A stretch of 39,386 nt of DNA from Bacteroidales bacterium (GCA_022768005.1 JALEMF010000016.1:1-39386), one strand, 5' to 3'. Shown: positions 8,368-18,152, counted from the first letter of the stretch. Translations and numbers: made by a program. Notes: a model not told the origin generated them from the sequence alone.

Positions 8368-9450
8368 TTAGTTGATTGTAATTTCACGCTTATCTGATGC
8401 AATACCTTCATTGCCTTCAGTGTCATATACGTGGAACTCAGCCTCAAGAACGTAATTACGATTAAAGTTAACAGCGTAAGACTTGTTAGCAGTATCGTAA
8501 ATCCATTCTTCGAATGAAATCAACTCAAGGAGTTGCTTGAATGCAGGATAGTATTCCGGACGTACTGTTGAAACGATAGCACCGGCATCGTCATCGTAGC
8601 GGCAGAATACCCAGTTACAAGATTTGTAAACAGGATAGTAGTTAATGCCTTCAATCGGTTCATAGTCCTTAGCCACTTCATGATAAACTTTTTTGCCTTG
8701 TTCATCAAGAGTAATATAGTAGTAACCTACGATACCTGCATCGTAAGCGGTAGTAGTAGTGAACCAACGGTCAGACTTGTCACCCGCACCGTTATCGGAC
8801 TTCATCTGAATGTCTGTAGGAAGATTAACACCGTGAGCGGCATTAGCTTCAGCAAACTGTTCATTTGTGAACGGATAGTTGATGTAAGCGTATTTAAGTG
8901 CTTCGTAGTAAGTGTCATCTTTAGTAAGATAATCCACTACAGTCTTCTTAAACTCGTCAGCAAAGCCTTCAGGGAAGAAACCGTCGAACTTGAATTGGTC
9001 CCAAGTGGCAACGTTAGCCCAAGTGACAGGAGACAAAGTAGAAGAAGTAGGAACTTGTCCTGAGATTACGAATTCGTGTCCGTCCCATTCAGCAAGAGAG
9101 TGAGCGAAAGATACTACGCTTTGATTAGTGCGGACAACGTCAGAGTTAGCCACTGATTGTGAATACTTGAGAGTAGTTCCGCAGAGCTTCACTGTTGCTT
9201 CAGCAGTTTCATTACGAGTGATTTTGTACCACACTTCACTGTGATCAGGCACGTGCTTGTCCTCAGTGTAGTATTTACCTTTGAACTCGAAATTTTCACC
9301 GGCTTTACATGCAGTGGAAGTAACTTCCCAATAGCAAGTCGGGAGTCTTTCACCCATTTCCGTTTTGTCTTTGAACAAATCGTGCTTAGCGCAAGAAGAG
9401 AGAGCGACTAATGCAAAAGCCAGAATACTTGATTTATATAATAATTTCAT
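8368..9450 (-). CDS. Hypothetical surface lipoprotein of the SusC/SusD operon
   Basis: Signal peptide with lipobox ALSSC; located between the susD-like and PKD-lipoprotein genes with short intergenic gaps. Confidence 0.75.
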   Translation of the reverse strand: MKLLYKSSILAFALVALSSCAKHDLFKDKTEMGERLPTCYWEVTSTACKAGENFEFKGKYYTEDKHVPDHSEVWYKITRNETAEATVKLCGTTLKYSQSVANSDVVRTNQSVVSFAHSLAEWDGHEFVISGQVPTSSTLSPVTWANVATWDQFKFDGFFPEGFADEFKKTVVDYLTKDDTYYEALKYAYINYPFTNEQFAEANAAHGVNLPTDIQMKSDNGAGDKSDRWFTTTTAYDAGIVGYYYITLDEQGKKVYHEVAKDYEPIEGINYYPVYKSCNWVFCRYDDDAGAIVSTVRPEYYPAFKQLLELISFEEWIYDTANKSYAVNFNRNYVLEAEFHVYDTEGNEGIASDKREITIN

Positions 9451-9492
9451 ATCGTTTTATCGTTAAATGTTGATTATAAAACTTTTTACGAG

Positions 9493-11355
9493 TTATTCTT
9501 CAGTCAAACTTTTGCGTGTGCCTGCCTGTTCCGCCCAAATCATAGGCTTGCGGAGCCATTGATAGTTCTTGTAAGCACCAAGACGTTCAAGTTCTTGTCT
9601 GTTGTACTTATCTTCAGTTTCAGGGTCGTAGTTTAGACGTTGAATCCAAGTATTTTCCTTTTCAGCTTCAGTCAAACCGTCAACCCAATATGCAGAATAG
9701 AGGTTGTAAGGACGACGAAGTGTAGGATAAATGATTTCTTGAGCATCACCGATACCGTAGTTGTTACGCTTGTCAGAGAAGTGATAACGACGCATATCAG
9801 TGAATTGTTCCGGTTGCATATACATTGAGATGTATTTCTGCTCCATAAGGTCAGAAAGAGTGTAGTTTGCTTCATCAAAGAACCAATGTTTGTTACCTAC
9901 TTCAGTACATGCTTTTGTCTTAGGAGTTACAGAACTTGCCAAGTTCTCAAGGAACGCAGTTTCAATGTGTTCAAAACGTAAGCGGTTTGTTTGGTTAACT
10001 TTTTCGTTAGTGTTAGGCACACAACCTTCACCCGGGTAAAGACCCTCATTGTCTGCAAGGAAACGTTCAAGGTGACGTTCAATATTGTGTTGAGTAGCCT
10101 CTTTAGCGAGTTGACATGCACGAGCTTTATTGCCCATCCAGTACTGTGCTTCTGCCTGAATGAAGTAAAGTTCTTCCATTGTGAACAAGCAGTTGTAAGC
10201 ATCATTTCCGCCTGCGTATGCACCTGCGTAAAGTTTCGGATAGTGTGCTTGCTTGTAAGTAGAACCTGCACCGATGTTGTTTTCAAGGCAACGGTACATT
10301 ACACTTGGAGAAGATACAGTTGCTGATTTAGGACCTGATTGCGGTACCATAAGCAAGAACAAACGAGGGTCAGTACCATAACCGTTATCACGGTTCCAAG
10401 TACCTTGGTTGTCAGTTCCCGGGTTAAGAAGACCGAGAAGGTCAACAGCGAAGAATTTAGAAGGAACTGCTGAAGTAAGTTCGTTTGCACGAGATTCCCA
10501 CGAGTTGATTTTAGGTTGGCTTTCACTCCAAGGAGCGTTTTGTTCACCTGTACCGCCTGAGAATACGTAACGAGGTTCATTACCGAACCATGCACCGTAA
10601 CGAAGGTCACCTGAACGCCAAATATCTATAGCCTTTTGAGCAGCATCGTAAATAGCCTGGCAAGTAGCGGCACTTGTATCAATGTTAGGAATATTGCGAA
10701 GAAGAAGACGAGCCTTGATAGCATATACAAGACCTTTCCACATCTTAAGGTCACCTGCATAGATGCGGTCCATAGTTTGAGAAATAGGAAGGTTTGATGG
10801 ATTGTTGATATAGTTATCGTCTTCGTAAAGTTTGCACAACTCATCAATTTCTTCAAACATATATTTATATATAGATGCTTGAGTATCGTATTTAGGTGCA
10901 TTTGAGAGGTAAGCCTCAGTACGCGGCATATCACCGAATGCATCAGTAGTGAGCTGCATTGACATCAACTGGATAGTGCGGGCAATCAATTCAAAGTTCG
11001 GAGAATTAACGGACCTGGAATTTTCAATAAGAATATTACCGTTACGGCCGATATCGTAGAAGTGACGACGCCACTGCGGGTGACGGTTCATTGAAAGAAA
11101 CTCCCAACCGCTCTTATATGCGTAAGAACCGGTCTGGCTTTTACCCATAGTGGTGAGGCACTGTGACAAGTAGATGTAATATTCTGCATGGTCATATACG
11201 GATTGATTTGCATAGAAAACCAATACCGGAAGTGCTTGACTCGGTTCGTTGGTGTGAGCCTTGTCCGGGTTGACATTGTCTTTAAGAACATCTTCACAAC
11301 CGGTGAGGCTTATCCCCAACAGAAGAGACAGTGCTATATATTTTAATTTATTCAT
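9493..11355 (-). CDS. SusD/RagB-family nutrient-binding outer membrane lipoprotein (SusD-like_2 type)
   Basis: Lipobox SLTGC; ELIARTIQLMSMQLTTDAFGDMPRTEAY, KMWKGLVYAIKARLLL, FTMEELYFIQAEAQYWMGNKA; located directly downstream of susC. Confidence 0.93.
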   Translation of the reverse strand: MNKLKYIALSLLLGISLTGCEDVLKDNVNPDKAHTNEPSQALPVLVFYANQSVYDHAEYYIYLSQCLTTMGKSQTGSYAYKSGWEFLSMNRHPQWRRHFYDIGRNGNILIENSRSVNSPNFELIARTIQLMSMQLTTDAFGDMPRTEAYLSNAPKYDTQASIYKYMFEEIDELCKLYEDDNYINNPSNLPISQTMDRIYAGDLKMWKGLVYAIKARLLLRNIPNIDTSAATCQAIYDAAQKAIDIWRSGDLRYGAWFGNEPRYVFSGGTGEQNAPWSESQPKINSWESRANELTSAVPSKFFAVDLLGLLNPGTDNQGTWNRDNGYGTDPRLFLLMVPQSGPKSATVSSPSVMYRCLENNIGAGSTYKQAHYPKLYAGAYAGGNDAYNCLFTMEELYFIQAEAQYWMGNKARACQLAKEATQHNIERHLERFLADNEGLYPGEGCVPNTNEKVNQTNRLRFEHIETAFLENLASSVTPKTKACTEVGNKHWFFDEANYTLSDLMEQKYISMYMQPEQFTDMRRYHFSDKRNNYGIGDAQEIIYPTLRRPYNLYSAYWVDGLTEAEKENTWIQRLNYDPETEDKYNRQELERLGAYKNYQWLRKPMIWAEQAGTRKSLTEE

Positions 11356-11381
11356 ATCTTTTTTGCTATTGAGGAAGATTA

Positions 11382-14300
11382 TTAGAATGTTAAGTTCACG
11401 TTAAAGTTGAAGCTGCGGAGTGATGGAACTGAGTAGTTATCAATACCCATGCTACCTGTACCTGATGCTACGCCTGACATGATTTGAGGGTCACTGCCGG
11501 TGTATTTGGTAAGAAGGAAGAGGTTACGTCCTGTGAGAGAACATTTAAGACCTTTGATTGGGTTTGAACCGCCGAGTTTCTTCATATACTTGCTGAAATC
11601 GTATGCTACTGTCACGTAACTCAAACGAATGTAAGAACCATCTTCGATAAAGTTTGAAGATACGTTGTAGAAGTAGTTGGAGATTGTCTGTTGGTCAAGA
11701 ATGATAGGCTTGGTGTTCGGAGCGTATGTTCCATCTGCTTGTTCTACTACGCCTTTGAAGATTGCTTCACGGTTACGATAGTTTTCAAGAATGTAAGCCT
11801 GACCGTTTGAAAGGAGTCCGCGACCTGTAACATTTGCAACGTCACCACCTACACGACCGTCAACGAGGAATGACACTGAAAGGTCTTTCCATGTGAAGTT
11901 AGAGCCGAAACCGAGCAAGAAGTCAGGTTCACGATTACCGATAAGCACACTCTTTGTAGGATTGATTTTAGGATAACCGTTTTCGTCACAGATTACTTGA
12001 CCGTCATCAGTTCTGAGGTAATCCTTACCTGTGATAGAAGTACTTGAACCGTTAAGGTAAGCAGATGCGAAGATATCACCGAATTGTCCACCTTGGATTT
12101 CAGTAATTCCGTCAGGCAATGATTTTACCTTACCGCGGTTAAGAGAGAAGTTAAGAGTTGCTGTCCATTGGAAGTCACGGTTTTGAATAATGTCTTGGCT
12201 GAGTGTTGCTTCAACACCTGTATTTTCAAGGACACCTTCATTACGTGTTTGCAAAATAGTACCTGCTGCCGGTGATACACGAACTGTCACAATTTGGTTG
12301 TCAGCAGTTGTTGAATAGTATGCCAGGTCAAGTCTTGTCTTTGAATTGAAGAAACGCAAGTCAGCACCAATTTCCCATGTTTTAATCATTTCAGGTTGCA
12401 AATTTTTATCCGCAATAGCAGTAGTCGGGTCTATTGAGAAACCACCGTCAGGGAATGTAGCCCATTTCTTATAAGAAGGAGTGAAAAGATAACTTGAACA
12501 GTCCTTACCTACTTTTGCCCAGTTACCACGGATTTTACCGTAAGAGAACCAGTCGTTATGCAAGTTGAAAAGTTCAGAGAAGATTACACCGGCAGTAAAT
12601 GACGGATAGAAGTAAGATTTTTTCTGTGCTTGTAGCAAGCGAGAAGTAGTATCAATACGTCCTGTCGCAGAAACTTGTACCATACCTTTGTAGTCATAAC
12701 GGAGTTCACCGAAGTAACCGTATTTATTCCAACTTGTGTGGTAAAGAGAAACGTTTGAAGTAGAGAACCAGTTGTCTGAGATATTATTTAATGAGTAGAA
12801 GTCACCGCCGAGAATAAATTCAGTACCGTCAATACCTGCTTCAAGTCCATTGTACTCAGTGTATTCACTACCGACGAATGCTGATACGTTGTGATCTTTT
12901 GTGATATCGTATGAATAGTTGATAAGACCTTGTACAACTAATTTATTACCTCTTGAAGGAGTGAAAGAATACGTACCCATACGTGAAGCGTACGATTCGT
13001 AAAGTGCACTATTCTTAAGTTCATCAAGTGAAACTGTAAATTCGTCACCTTTGAAACGTTGACGAGTATAAGAATCGTAAGTAGAGTGAGAACGGTCGTT
13101 ACTTACTTTTGCAGTAAACACGAGATTCTTGATTGGTTCCCAAGAAAGTGAACCGTTGAGGATAACACGCGTGCTTTCAGTCTTTGAATCGTCCATATAA
13201 CGGCTGTAATACGGAGATAGAGTAGCATTAATACGCTGACTGTCAGTAAGTGAAGCCCAATCGTCGTATCTGTTTGACCAGTTAGGATAACCTTCAAGTG
13301 TACGGTAGTCACTCATATCTTTGTTGACAGCCCAACCGTAGATAGTTGACATTGAGTTACCGAACCCGCGTGATTTTGTATCAACATAGTTAATTGAAGC
13401 CAAGGCCTTTACGGTTTTTGACAACTTGAATTCACCTTTAAGGAACATACCGAGTTTCTTCTTGTAGTCGTCGTGTACAACACCTTCAGCATCAAGGTAG
13501 TTAACAGAAGCGTAAGCAGAGAACTTTTCGCTACCGCCTGACACTGAGAAGTCATATTTCTGTTGGAAACCAGTACCGAGGAAGTTACCGAGGTTGTCAT
13601 AAACCTGCTCATCAGAATTAAGACGAGGACCCCAACCGCCTGCGCTGTTTGAAACGTAGAAACCGTTGCTACCAGGTCCGTAAACCTTTTGAAGATGCGG
13701 AGTGTTAAGCGTATTGGAAATTTCCCAACCACCTGATGCGGTAGTTTTCAATTCACCTGCTTTACCACTCTTGGTAGTGATAAGGATTACACCATTAGCA
13801 CCTTCAGTACCGTAAAGTGAAGAGGCTGCAGCACCTTTAAGTACACTCATCGTTTCAATATCATTCGGGTTGATATCAGCCATTGAAGTTGCTGAGCCGC
13901 TGATTGCCATACCATCGATTACGAATAGCGGTTGGTTGTTCTGAGTATTGTTTATTGAAGAAATAGAGCGGATAACGATTTGTGAAGCAGAGTTCGGAGA
14001 ACCGCCCGCCATACCTACTTGAACACCGGCAACCTTACCTTGCAATGTATTTACGAAGTTTGTACTTTGACCTGCAGTAAGTTCATCGCTGTTAAGTGCC
14101 TGAACGGCATAGTTCAATTTTTTCTTTTCTTGAACTTGTCCCATGGCTGTTACAACAACTTCTTGAAGAACTGTTGAATTTTCAGTCATTACAATGTCAA
14201 CCACATTTCGGCTGCCTACTTTCTCCGTAACGGTATTCATACCGACGTAAGTAAACACCAAAACTGCATCGTCGCTCTTGACGTCGATTGAATATTTTCC

Positions 14301-14462
14301 ATCTATGTCAGTGCTGGTACCCACCTGAGTACCTTTCACCATAACCGATGCACCAATCACCACGTCACCGTCACTCGCTTGTGTGACAGTACCTGTGACG
14401 GTGCGACCCATCATAGTCACCGTTACGATAGAAAACAACAGAAACAATAACTGTTTTTTCAT
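11382..14462 (-). CDS. SusC/RagA-family TonB-linked outer membrane protein
   Basis: CarboxypepD_reg-like N-terminus (GASVMVKGTQVGTSTDIDGKYSIDV), plug VLQEVVVTAMGQVQEKKKLNYAVQ, PLFVIDGMAISG, IETMSVLKGAAASSLYGTEGANGVILITTKSG. Confidence 0.97.
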   Translation of the reverse strand: MKKQLLFLLFSIVTVTMMGRTVTGTVTQASDGDVVIGASVMVKGTQVGTSTDIDGKYSIDVKSDDAVLVFTYVGMNTVTEKVGSRNVVDIVMTENSTVLQEVVVTAMGQVQEKKKLNYAVQALNSDELTAGQSTNFVNTLQGKVAGVQVGMAGGSPNSASQIVIRSISSINNTQNNQPLFVIDGMAISGSATSMADINPNDIETMSVLKGAAASSLYGTEGANGVILITTKSGKAGELKTTASGGWEISNTLNTPHLQKVYGPGSNGFYVSNSAGGWGPRLNSDEQVYDNLGNFLGTGFQQKYDFSVSGGSEKFSAYASVNYLDAEGVVHDDYKKKLGMFLKGEFKLSKTVKALASINYVDTKSRGFGNSMSTIYGWAVNKDMSDYRTLEGYPNWSNRYDDWASLTDSQRINATLSPYYSRYMDDSKTESTRVILNGSLSWEPIKNLVFTAKVSNDRSHSTYDSYTRQRFKGDEFTVSLDELKNSALYESYASRMGTYSFTPSRGNKLVVQGLINYSYDITKDHNVSAFVGSEYTEYNGLEAGIDGTEFILGGDFYSLNNISDNWFSTSNVSLYHTSWNKYGYFGELRYDYKGMVQVSATGRIDTTSRLLQAQKKSYFYPSFTAGVIFSELFNLHNDWFSYGKIRGNWAKVGKDCSSYLFTPSYKKWATFPDGGFSIDPTTAIADKNLQPEMIKTWEIGADLRFFNSKTRLDLAYYSTTADNQIVTVRVSPAAGTILQTRNEGVLENTGVEATLSQDIIQNRDFQWTATLNFSLNRGKVKSLPDGITEIQGGQFGDIFASAYLNGSSTSITGKDYLRTDDGQVICDENGYPKINPTKSVLIGNREPDFLLGFGSNFTWKDLSVSFLVDGRVGGDVANVTGRGLLSNGQAYILENYRNREAIFKGVVEQADGTYAPNTKPIILDQQTISNYFYNVSSNFIEDGSYIRLSYVTVAYDFSKYMKKLGGSNPIKGLKCSLTGRNLFLLTKYTGSDPQIMSGVASGTGSMGIDNYSVPSLRSFNFNVNLTF

Positions 14463-14631
14463 AATTAATTTGTCATTTAGTTTTATTTTGGATTAGGTAA
14501 TTAATTTTCCACCTATCAGGTTGGTATTTAAGGGGTTTGTCAAACGATTGTAAGTCGAATTCTGCGGTGTTTGACAGGACTGCTTTTTTTGCTGCTGACT
14601 TATGTTATACTTACTTGTTCTCTATTCTTGA

Positions 14632-14660
14632 CAAAGTTACTCTATTTTTTTCAATTCAAA
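14632..14660 (-). promoter_or_regulatory. Predicted promoter of the SusC/SusD operon (TTTG-N17-TAACTTTG)
   Basis: Minus-strand TTTGAATTGAAAAAAATAGAGTAACTTTG matches the Bacteroidetes -33/-7 consensus; it lies about 170 bp upstream of the SusC start codon. Confidence 0.65.
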
Positions 14661-14766
14661 CATATCTTTTTCATCAAAACTAACACCCTTTACGAATTAT
14701 AAACATATTTTCACAATAGCATTTATGTTAAAACCTTAAATTTTAACTATTAATACCTGAATAAAG

Positions 14767-14833
14767 AGTCAAACAAGTCATACCGGTCCGAAACGTCGGA
14801 CAAGTATGACTCATCGGACTACTCATCGGACTT
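14767..14833. repeat. Intergenic cluster of GTCGGAC/CATCGGAC-like repeats, copy 4 (more degenerate)
   Basis: agtcaaacaagtcataccggtccgaaacGTCGGACaagtatgactcATCGGACtactcATCGGACt. Confidence 0.5.
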
Positions 14834-14893
14834 TCACTACTCGCAGGGCGTATTTTTTCTTGGCACAGTAATTGCATTGTAAACTATTATGAT

Positions 14894-14901
14894 TAACTTT
14901 G
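14894..14901 (+). promoter_or_regulatory. Candidate -7 box (TAACTTTG) for slyD
   Basis: TAnnTTTG about 50 bp upstream of ATG 14953. Confidence 0.5.
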
Positions 14902-14952
14902 CAAAGAGTTATCTCAACGCAATATTTACTAATATAATATCAAATTTTATCA

Positions 14953-15555
14953 ATGGAAGTTATTAAACCGGGAAAGTACGTAGAATTAGGCTACGACCTT
15001 TACAGCATTGACGCTGATGGACACGAAACACTTATGCATCAGACAGATGCTGAAGATCCTGAAAGTTTTGTTTTCGGTGTCACAAGAGGTCTTATCAATC
15101 CTCTTGAAAAAGACCTTGACGGCAAAGCACAAGGTGACGAATTCGATGTTGTTGCCAAGCCGGCTGAAGCATTCGGCGAATACGATCCGGAGCAAGTTGC
15201 CACTCTTGAAAAGGGCATTTTTATGGTTGACGGCAAATTCGACAGTGAATTCATCAAGCCGGGTGCTTACGTGCCTATGATGACTGCTGAAGGTTTCCAC
15301 ATAACAGGACTTGTAAAAGAAGTTACAGGTGAAACAGTAATTATGGACTTTAATCACCCTCTCGCAGGCAAGGGTGTACGCCTTAAAGGTAAAGTTCTCA
15401 CGGTAAGAGACGCTACTCCGGAAGAATTACAGCCTTCTCACGGTTGCGGTTGCGGCTGTGGTCATGACCACGGTGACTGCGATTGCAATGACGATGATTG
15501 CGGCTGCAATGAAGGTCACGACCACTGCGGTTGCGGTGACGGTTGCTGCCACTAA
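14953..15555 (+). CDS. slyD: SlyD-type FKBP peptidyl-prolyl cis-trans isomerase with a Cys/His-rich metal-binding tail
   Basis: GKYVELGYDLYSIDADGHETLMHQT...FVFGVTRGLINPLEKDLDGKAQGDEFDVVAKPAEAFGEYD...DFNHPLAGKGVRLKGKVLTVRDATPEEL plus the tail HGCGCGCGHDHGDCDCNDDDCGCNEGHDHCGCGDGCCH. Confidence 0.93.
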   Translation: MEVIKPGKYVELGYDLYSIDADGHETLMHQTDAEDPESFVFGVTRGLINPLEKDLDGKAQGDEFDVVAKPAEAFGEYDPEQVATLEKGIFMVDGKFDSEFIKPGAYVPMMTAEGFHITGLVKEVTGETVIMDFNHPLAGKGVRLKGKVLTVRDATPEELQPSHGCGCGCGHDHGDCDCNDDDCGCNEGHDHCGCGDGCCH

Positions 15556-15573
15556 TAGTATTACCCCATAAAG

Positions 15574-15621
15574 AAAGCGGGTTGCATCATTCTTATCTGA
15601 TGCAACCCGCTTTTTATTTTT
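15574..15621. terminator. Bidirectional terminator between slyD and ferritin genes
   Basis: AAAGCGGGTTGCATCA-ttcttatc-TGATGCAACCCGCTTTTTATTTTT, a strong hairpin with flanking A/T tracts. Confidence 0.92.
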
Positions 15622-15632
15622 GATAGCAATTA

Positions 15633-16157
15633 TTATTCACCTGCAGTGGCAAGCGGTGCGGCTACTGTGTAAACACGTGCAGCAAGTTCCTGGTCAAGCA
15701 TATAGTGACCCATACCATTATCACCGATAAGACGGAATTTATCAATAAGAACTTGTGCATTTTCCTCTACCTCAACTTGTTCTGTTACGAACCATTTAAG
15801 ATTTTCGCGAGTAGCGTAATCTTTTTCTTCTTCAGCGAGAGCGAAAAGATTATTGATGAGTGAAGTCACCTTACGTTCATGTTCAAGAGTTGCCACGAAT
15901 GCGTCAAGCGGGGTATCCCATTTCACAGGGACTTCAGCGATAGGTTTAAGCACCACCTTACCTCCGCGACTGTTGATATAGTTCATAAAAATGAGTGCGT
16001 GGTCCTGTTCTTCCTTGAATTGAACTTTAAACCAGTTTGCAATGCCCGGTCTTCCGGCTGCTTCAAAGTTCATACCCATAGAAAGGTAAAGATAAGCAGA
16101 CCATAGTTCTGCATTAATTTGCTCATTGAGAGCATCTTCCATTTTTTTACTAAGCAT
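15633..16157 (-). CDS. ftnA: Ferritin
   Basis: LNEQINAELWSAYLYLSMGMNFEAAGRPGIANWFKVQFKEEQDHALIFMNYINSRGGKV...WFVTEQVEVEENAQVLIDKFRLIGDNGMGHYMLDQELAAR. Confidence 0.96.
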   Translation of the reverse strand: MLSKKMEDALNEQINAELWSAYLYLSMGMNFEAAGRPGIANWFKVQFKEEQDHALIFMNYINSRGGKVVLKPIAEVPVKWDTPLDAFVATLEHERKVTSLINNLFALAEEEKDYATRENLKWFVTEQVEVEENAQVLIDKFRLIGDNGMGHYMLDQELAARVYTVAAPLATAGE

Positions 16158-16185
16158 AGTATTTTTGATTTTAAAACGTTGTATG

Positions 16186-16815
16186 TTAGTTAGCGGCTTG
16201 TTTGCGAATTACATATTTCTTGTCATGCACTTCGCAGACAAACGACTGATTGTCTTTATCCATTACAATATCTTCTACTTCAAGGAGTTCGCTCGCCTTG
16301 GTCATAAAGATAATTTTCATTCTGTCTGACACTGACTGTGCTATCGCATTCTTATAAGTCGCTGCAATGCTGTCACTTGCTGAGAATGGAGCATTTGGGA
16401 GCAGAATAGTTTCAGCCGGGAAATCCGCAACTACTGAAGCCGGGTCGTAAGATACCGTTATTTCATCATCATCTTTAACAAGCCAAGTACCTTTTGCGTT
16501 AATAGTACCTGATGCGGAAAAAGTAATAGCCTGAAGGAAACCTTGCTCGGAAGTGAGCGAGGAAGTCACGTTTACAAGACCGCTGAATTGCACTTCGCCT
16601 TCAAGTTTATCCGGTGTCCTGGTCACTACGAAAGTACGAACACATACCACGTTCGCATCTTTACCGCTTTCAATCTGTGTAGGCGGACACGTCCATGTTC
16701 CTTCAAGGTTTTCTGCAAGCATTTCCTTGCCATTGCATGATACGAACACTGAAACGCATACTATGACTACAATCAATAGCAATGCCGCTGATATTAAAAC
16801 TTTTTTATTTTTCAT
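16186..16815 (-). CDS. Hypothetical lipoprotein/secreted protein (lipocalin-like topology possible)
   Basis: Start trimmed to MKNKKVLISAALLLIVVIVCVSVFVSCNGKEMLAENLEGTWTCPP (16815); signal/TM segment ending in SC; no confident family. Confidence 0.65.
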   Translation of the reverse strand: MKNKKVLISAALLLIVVIVCVSVFVSCNGKEMLAENLEGTWTCPPTQIESGKDANVVCVRTFVVTRTPDKLEGEVQFSGLVNVTSSLTSEQGFLQAITFSASGTINAKGTWLVKDDDEITVSYDPASVVADFPAETILLPNAPFSASDSIAATYKNAIAQSVSDRMKIIFMTKASELLEVEDIVMDKDNQSFVCEVHDKKYVIRKQAAN

Positions 16816-16876
16816 CACCTTATTATATTTTAACAATATATATATAATATATATAACGAAATAGTCTGTAAAAAGT

Positions 16877-18133
16877 TTATTCGCAAGTGCCAAAAATGTG
16901 TCGGAAAATAATGTCGGTTGCACCGATATTCTCCTTAATATACTTCTTGGCAACTGTTGCCGCCTTTTCTCTTGCTTCAGAATCGGATACGAGCAGAGTC
17001 AGCACTTTTGACGTCTCCTGAGTGCTTTTGACACTGAATGCGCCTCCTGCCTTTATCAAGTCTTTTGCTTCCTTGAATTTATTATACTTGGGACCGAAAA
17101 CTATCGGCATTCCGTAAACTGCCGCCTCATTAATATTATGAATACCGGCACCGAAACCTCCTCCGATGTATGCGATTTTGCCGTAACGATATATTGTGGA
17201 AAGTTTTCCGAACGAATCTATTATCAATCCTCTGACGTCAGGGGCAATACCGGTTTTGATAAACTCTTTTTCGTATTCAGATAGAAACAATACTTTACCG
17301 GACTTGATAGAACTCTTCAGGAGTGCCAGACGGTGGTCATTAAATTCGTGAGGTGCTATAATAAATGTAATTTCCGGGTGAGAGTTAAGCCATGCAGTAT
17401 AGTGCAATTCATCTGCATGCCAACTGCTGCCGAAAATAATATCCACGCCTTTGCCTCCTCGCAATTCCTCTATTCCCGGGATATGTGCGGGAGAAGACAT
17501 AATCTGAGTAACACGATCAAAACGTGTGTCACCCGCGATTGTCACATTTGTAATACCTATAGAAGATAATAGCGCTGCGGACTCTTTGTCTTGCACAAAA
17601 AGATGCTTGTAGCATTTCAGCACTTCACGCATAAAGCCTCCGTAGCTCCTGAAGAAAAGTTGCGACGGACGGAATATGGCGGATATGATATATACCGGGA
17701 TATTTCTTCGTGAAAGTTCCTGAAGGTAGTTGCCCCAAAATTCGTATTTCACAAAAATTGCCATTGACGGATTCACGATGCCTATGAATTTTACGACATT
17801 TTCCTTAGTATCAAAGGGTAAATACGCCACGGCATCAACTTTGTCGTAGTTTTTTCTCACTTCGTAGCCCGAAGGCGAAAAAAAAGTAAGAAGAATTTTT
17901 GTCTGCGGATATTTCGCCTTTATCTGCTCTATCAGCGTCCTGCCCTGCTCAAATTCACCGAGTGACGCTGCATGAATCCAAATTGGTCTATCCTCGCTAT
18001 TAAAAATAGATGACAAGTAGTCAAAGGACTCTTGTTGTCCTCTGACCATCTGCGATACTTTATGACTTTTTATAGCTGCCAACTTAGCGGCGCCGGCAAA
18101 AATTCGAATTGCGGTGTTGTATAGCCAATTCAT
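16877..18133 (-). CDS. waaA: 3-deoxy-D-manno-octulosonic acid transferase
   Basis: PIWIHAASLGEFEQGRTLIEQIKAKYPQTKILLTFFSPSGYEVRKNY, YEFWGNYLQEL, FGSSWHADE, AYIGGGFGAGIHNINEAAVYGMPIVFGPKYNKFKEA. Confidence 0.95.
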   Translation of the reverse strand: MNWLYNTAIRIFAGAAKLAAIKSHKVSQMVRGQQESFDYLSSIFNSEDRPIWIHAASLGEFEQGRTLIEQIKAKYPQTKILLTFFSPSGYEVRKNYDKVDAVAYLPFDTKENVVKFIGIVNPSMAIFVKYEFWGNYLQELSRRNIPVYIISAIFRPSQLFFRSYGGFMREVLKCYKHLFVQDKESAALLSSIGITNVTIAGDTRFDRVTQIMSSPAHIPGIEELRGGKGVDIIFGSSWHADELHYTAWLNSHPEITFIIAPHEFNDHRLALLKSSIKSGKVLFLSEYEKEFIKTGIAPDVRGLIIDSFGKLSTIYRYGKIAYIGGGFGAGIHNINEAAVYGMPIVFGPKYNKFKEAKDLIKAGGAFSVKSTQETSKVLTLLVSDSEAREKAATVAKKYIKENIGATDIIFRHIFGTCE

Positions 18134-18152
18134 TACAACCTTGAATAAGCAG

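Noticed and set aside
16826-16860. Alternating AT run (tatatatataatatatataac) upstream of 16186..16815
   Set aside because: Simple AT-rich intergenic sequence; can form a hairpin but without other supporting signals.
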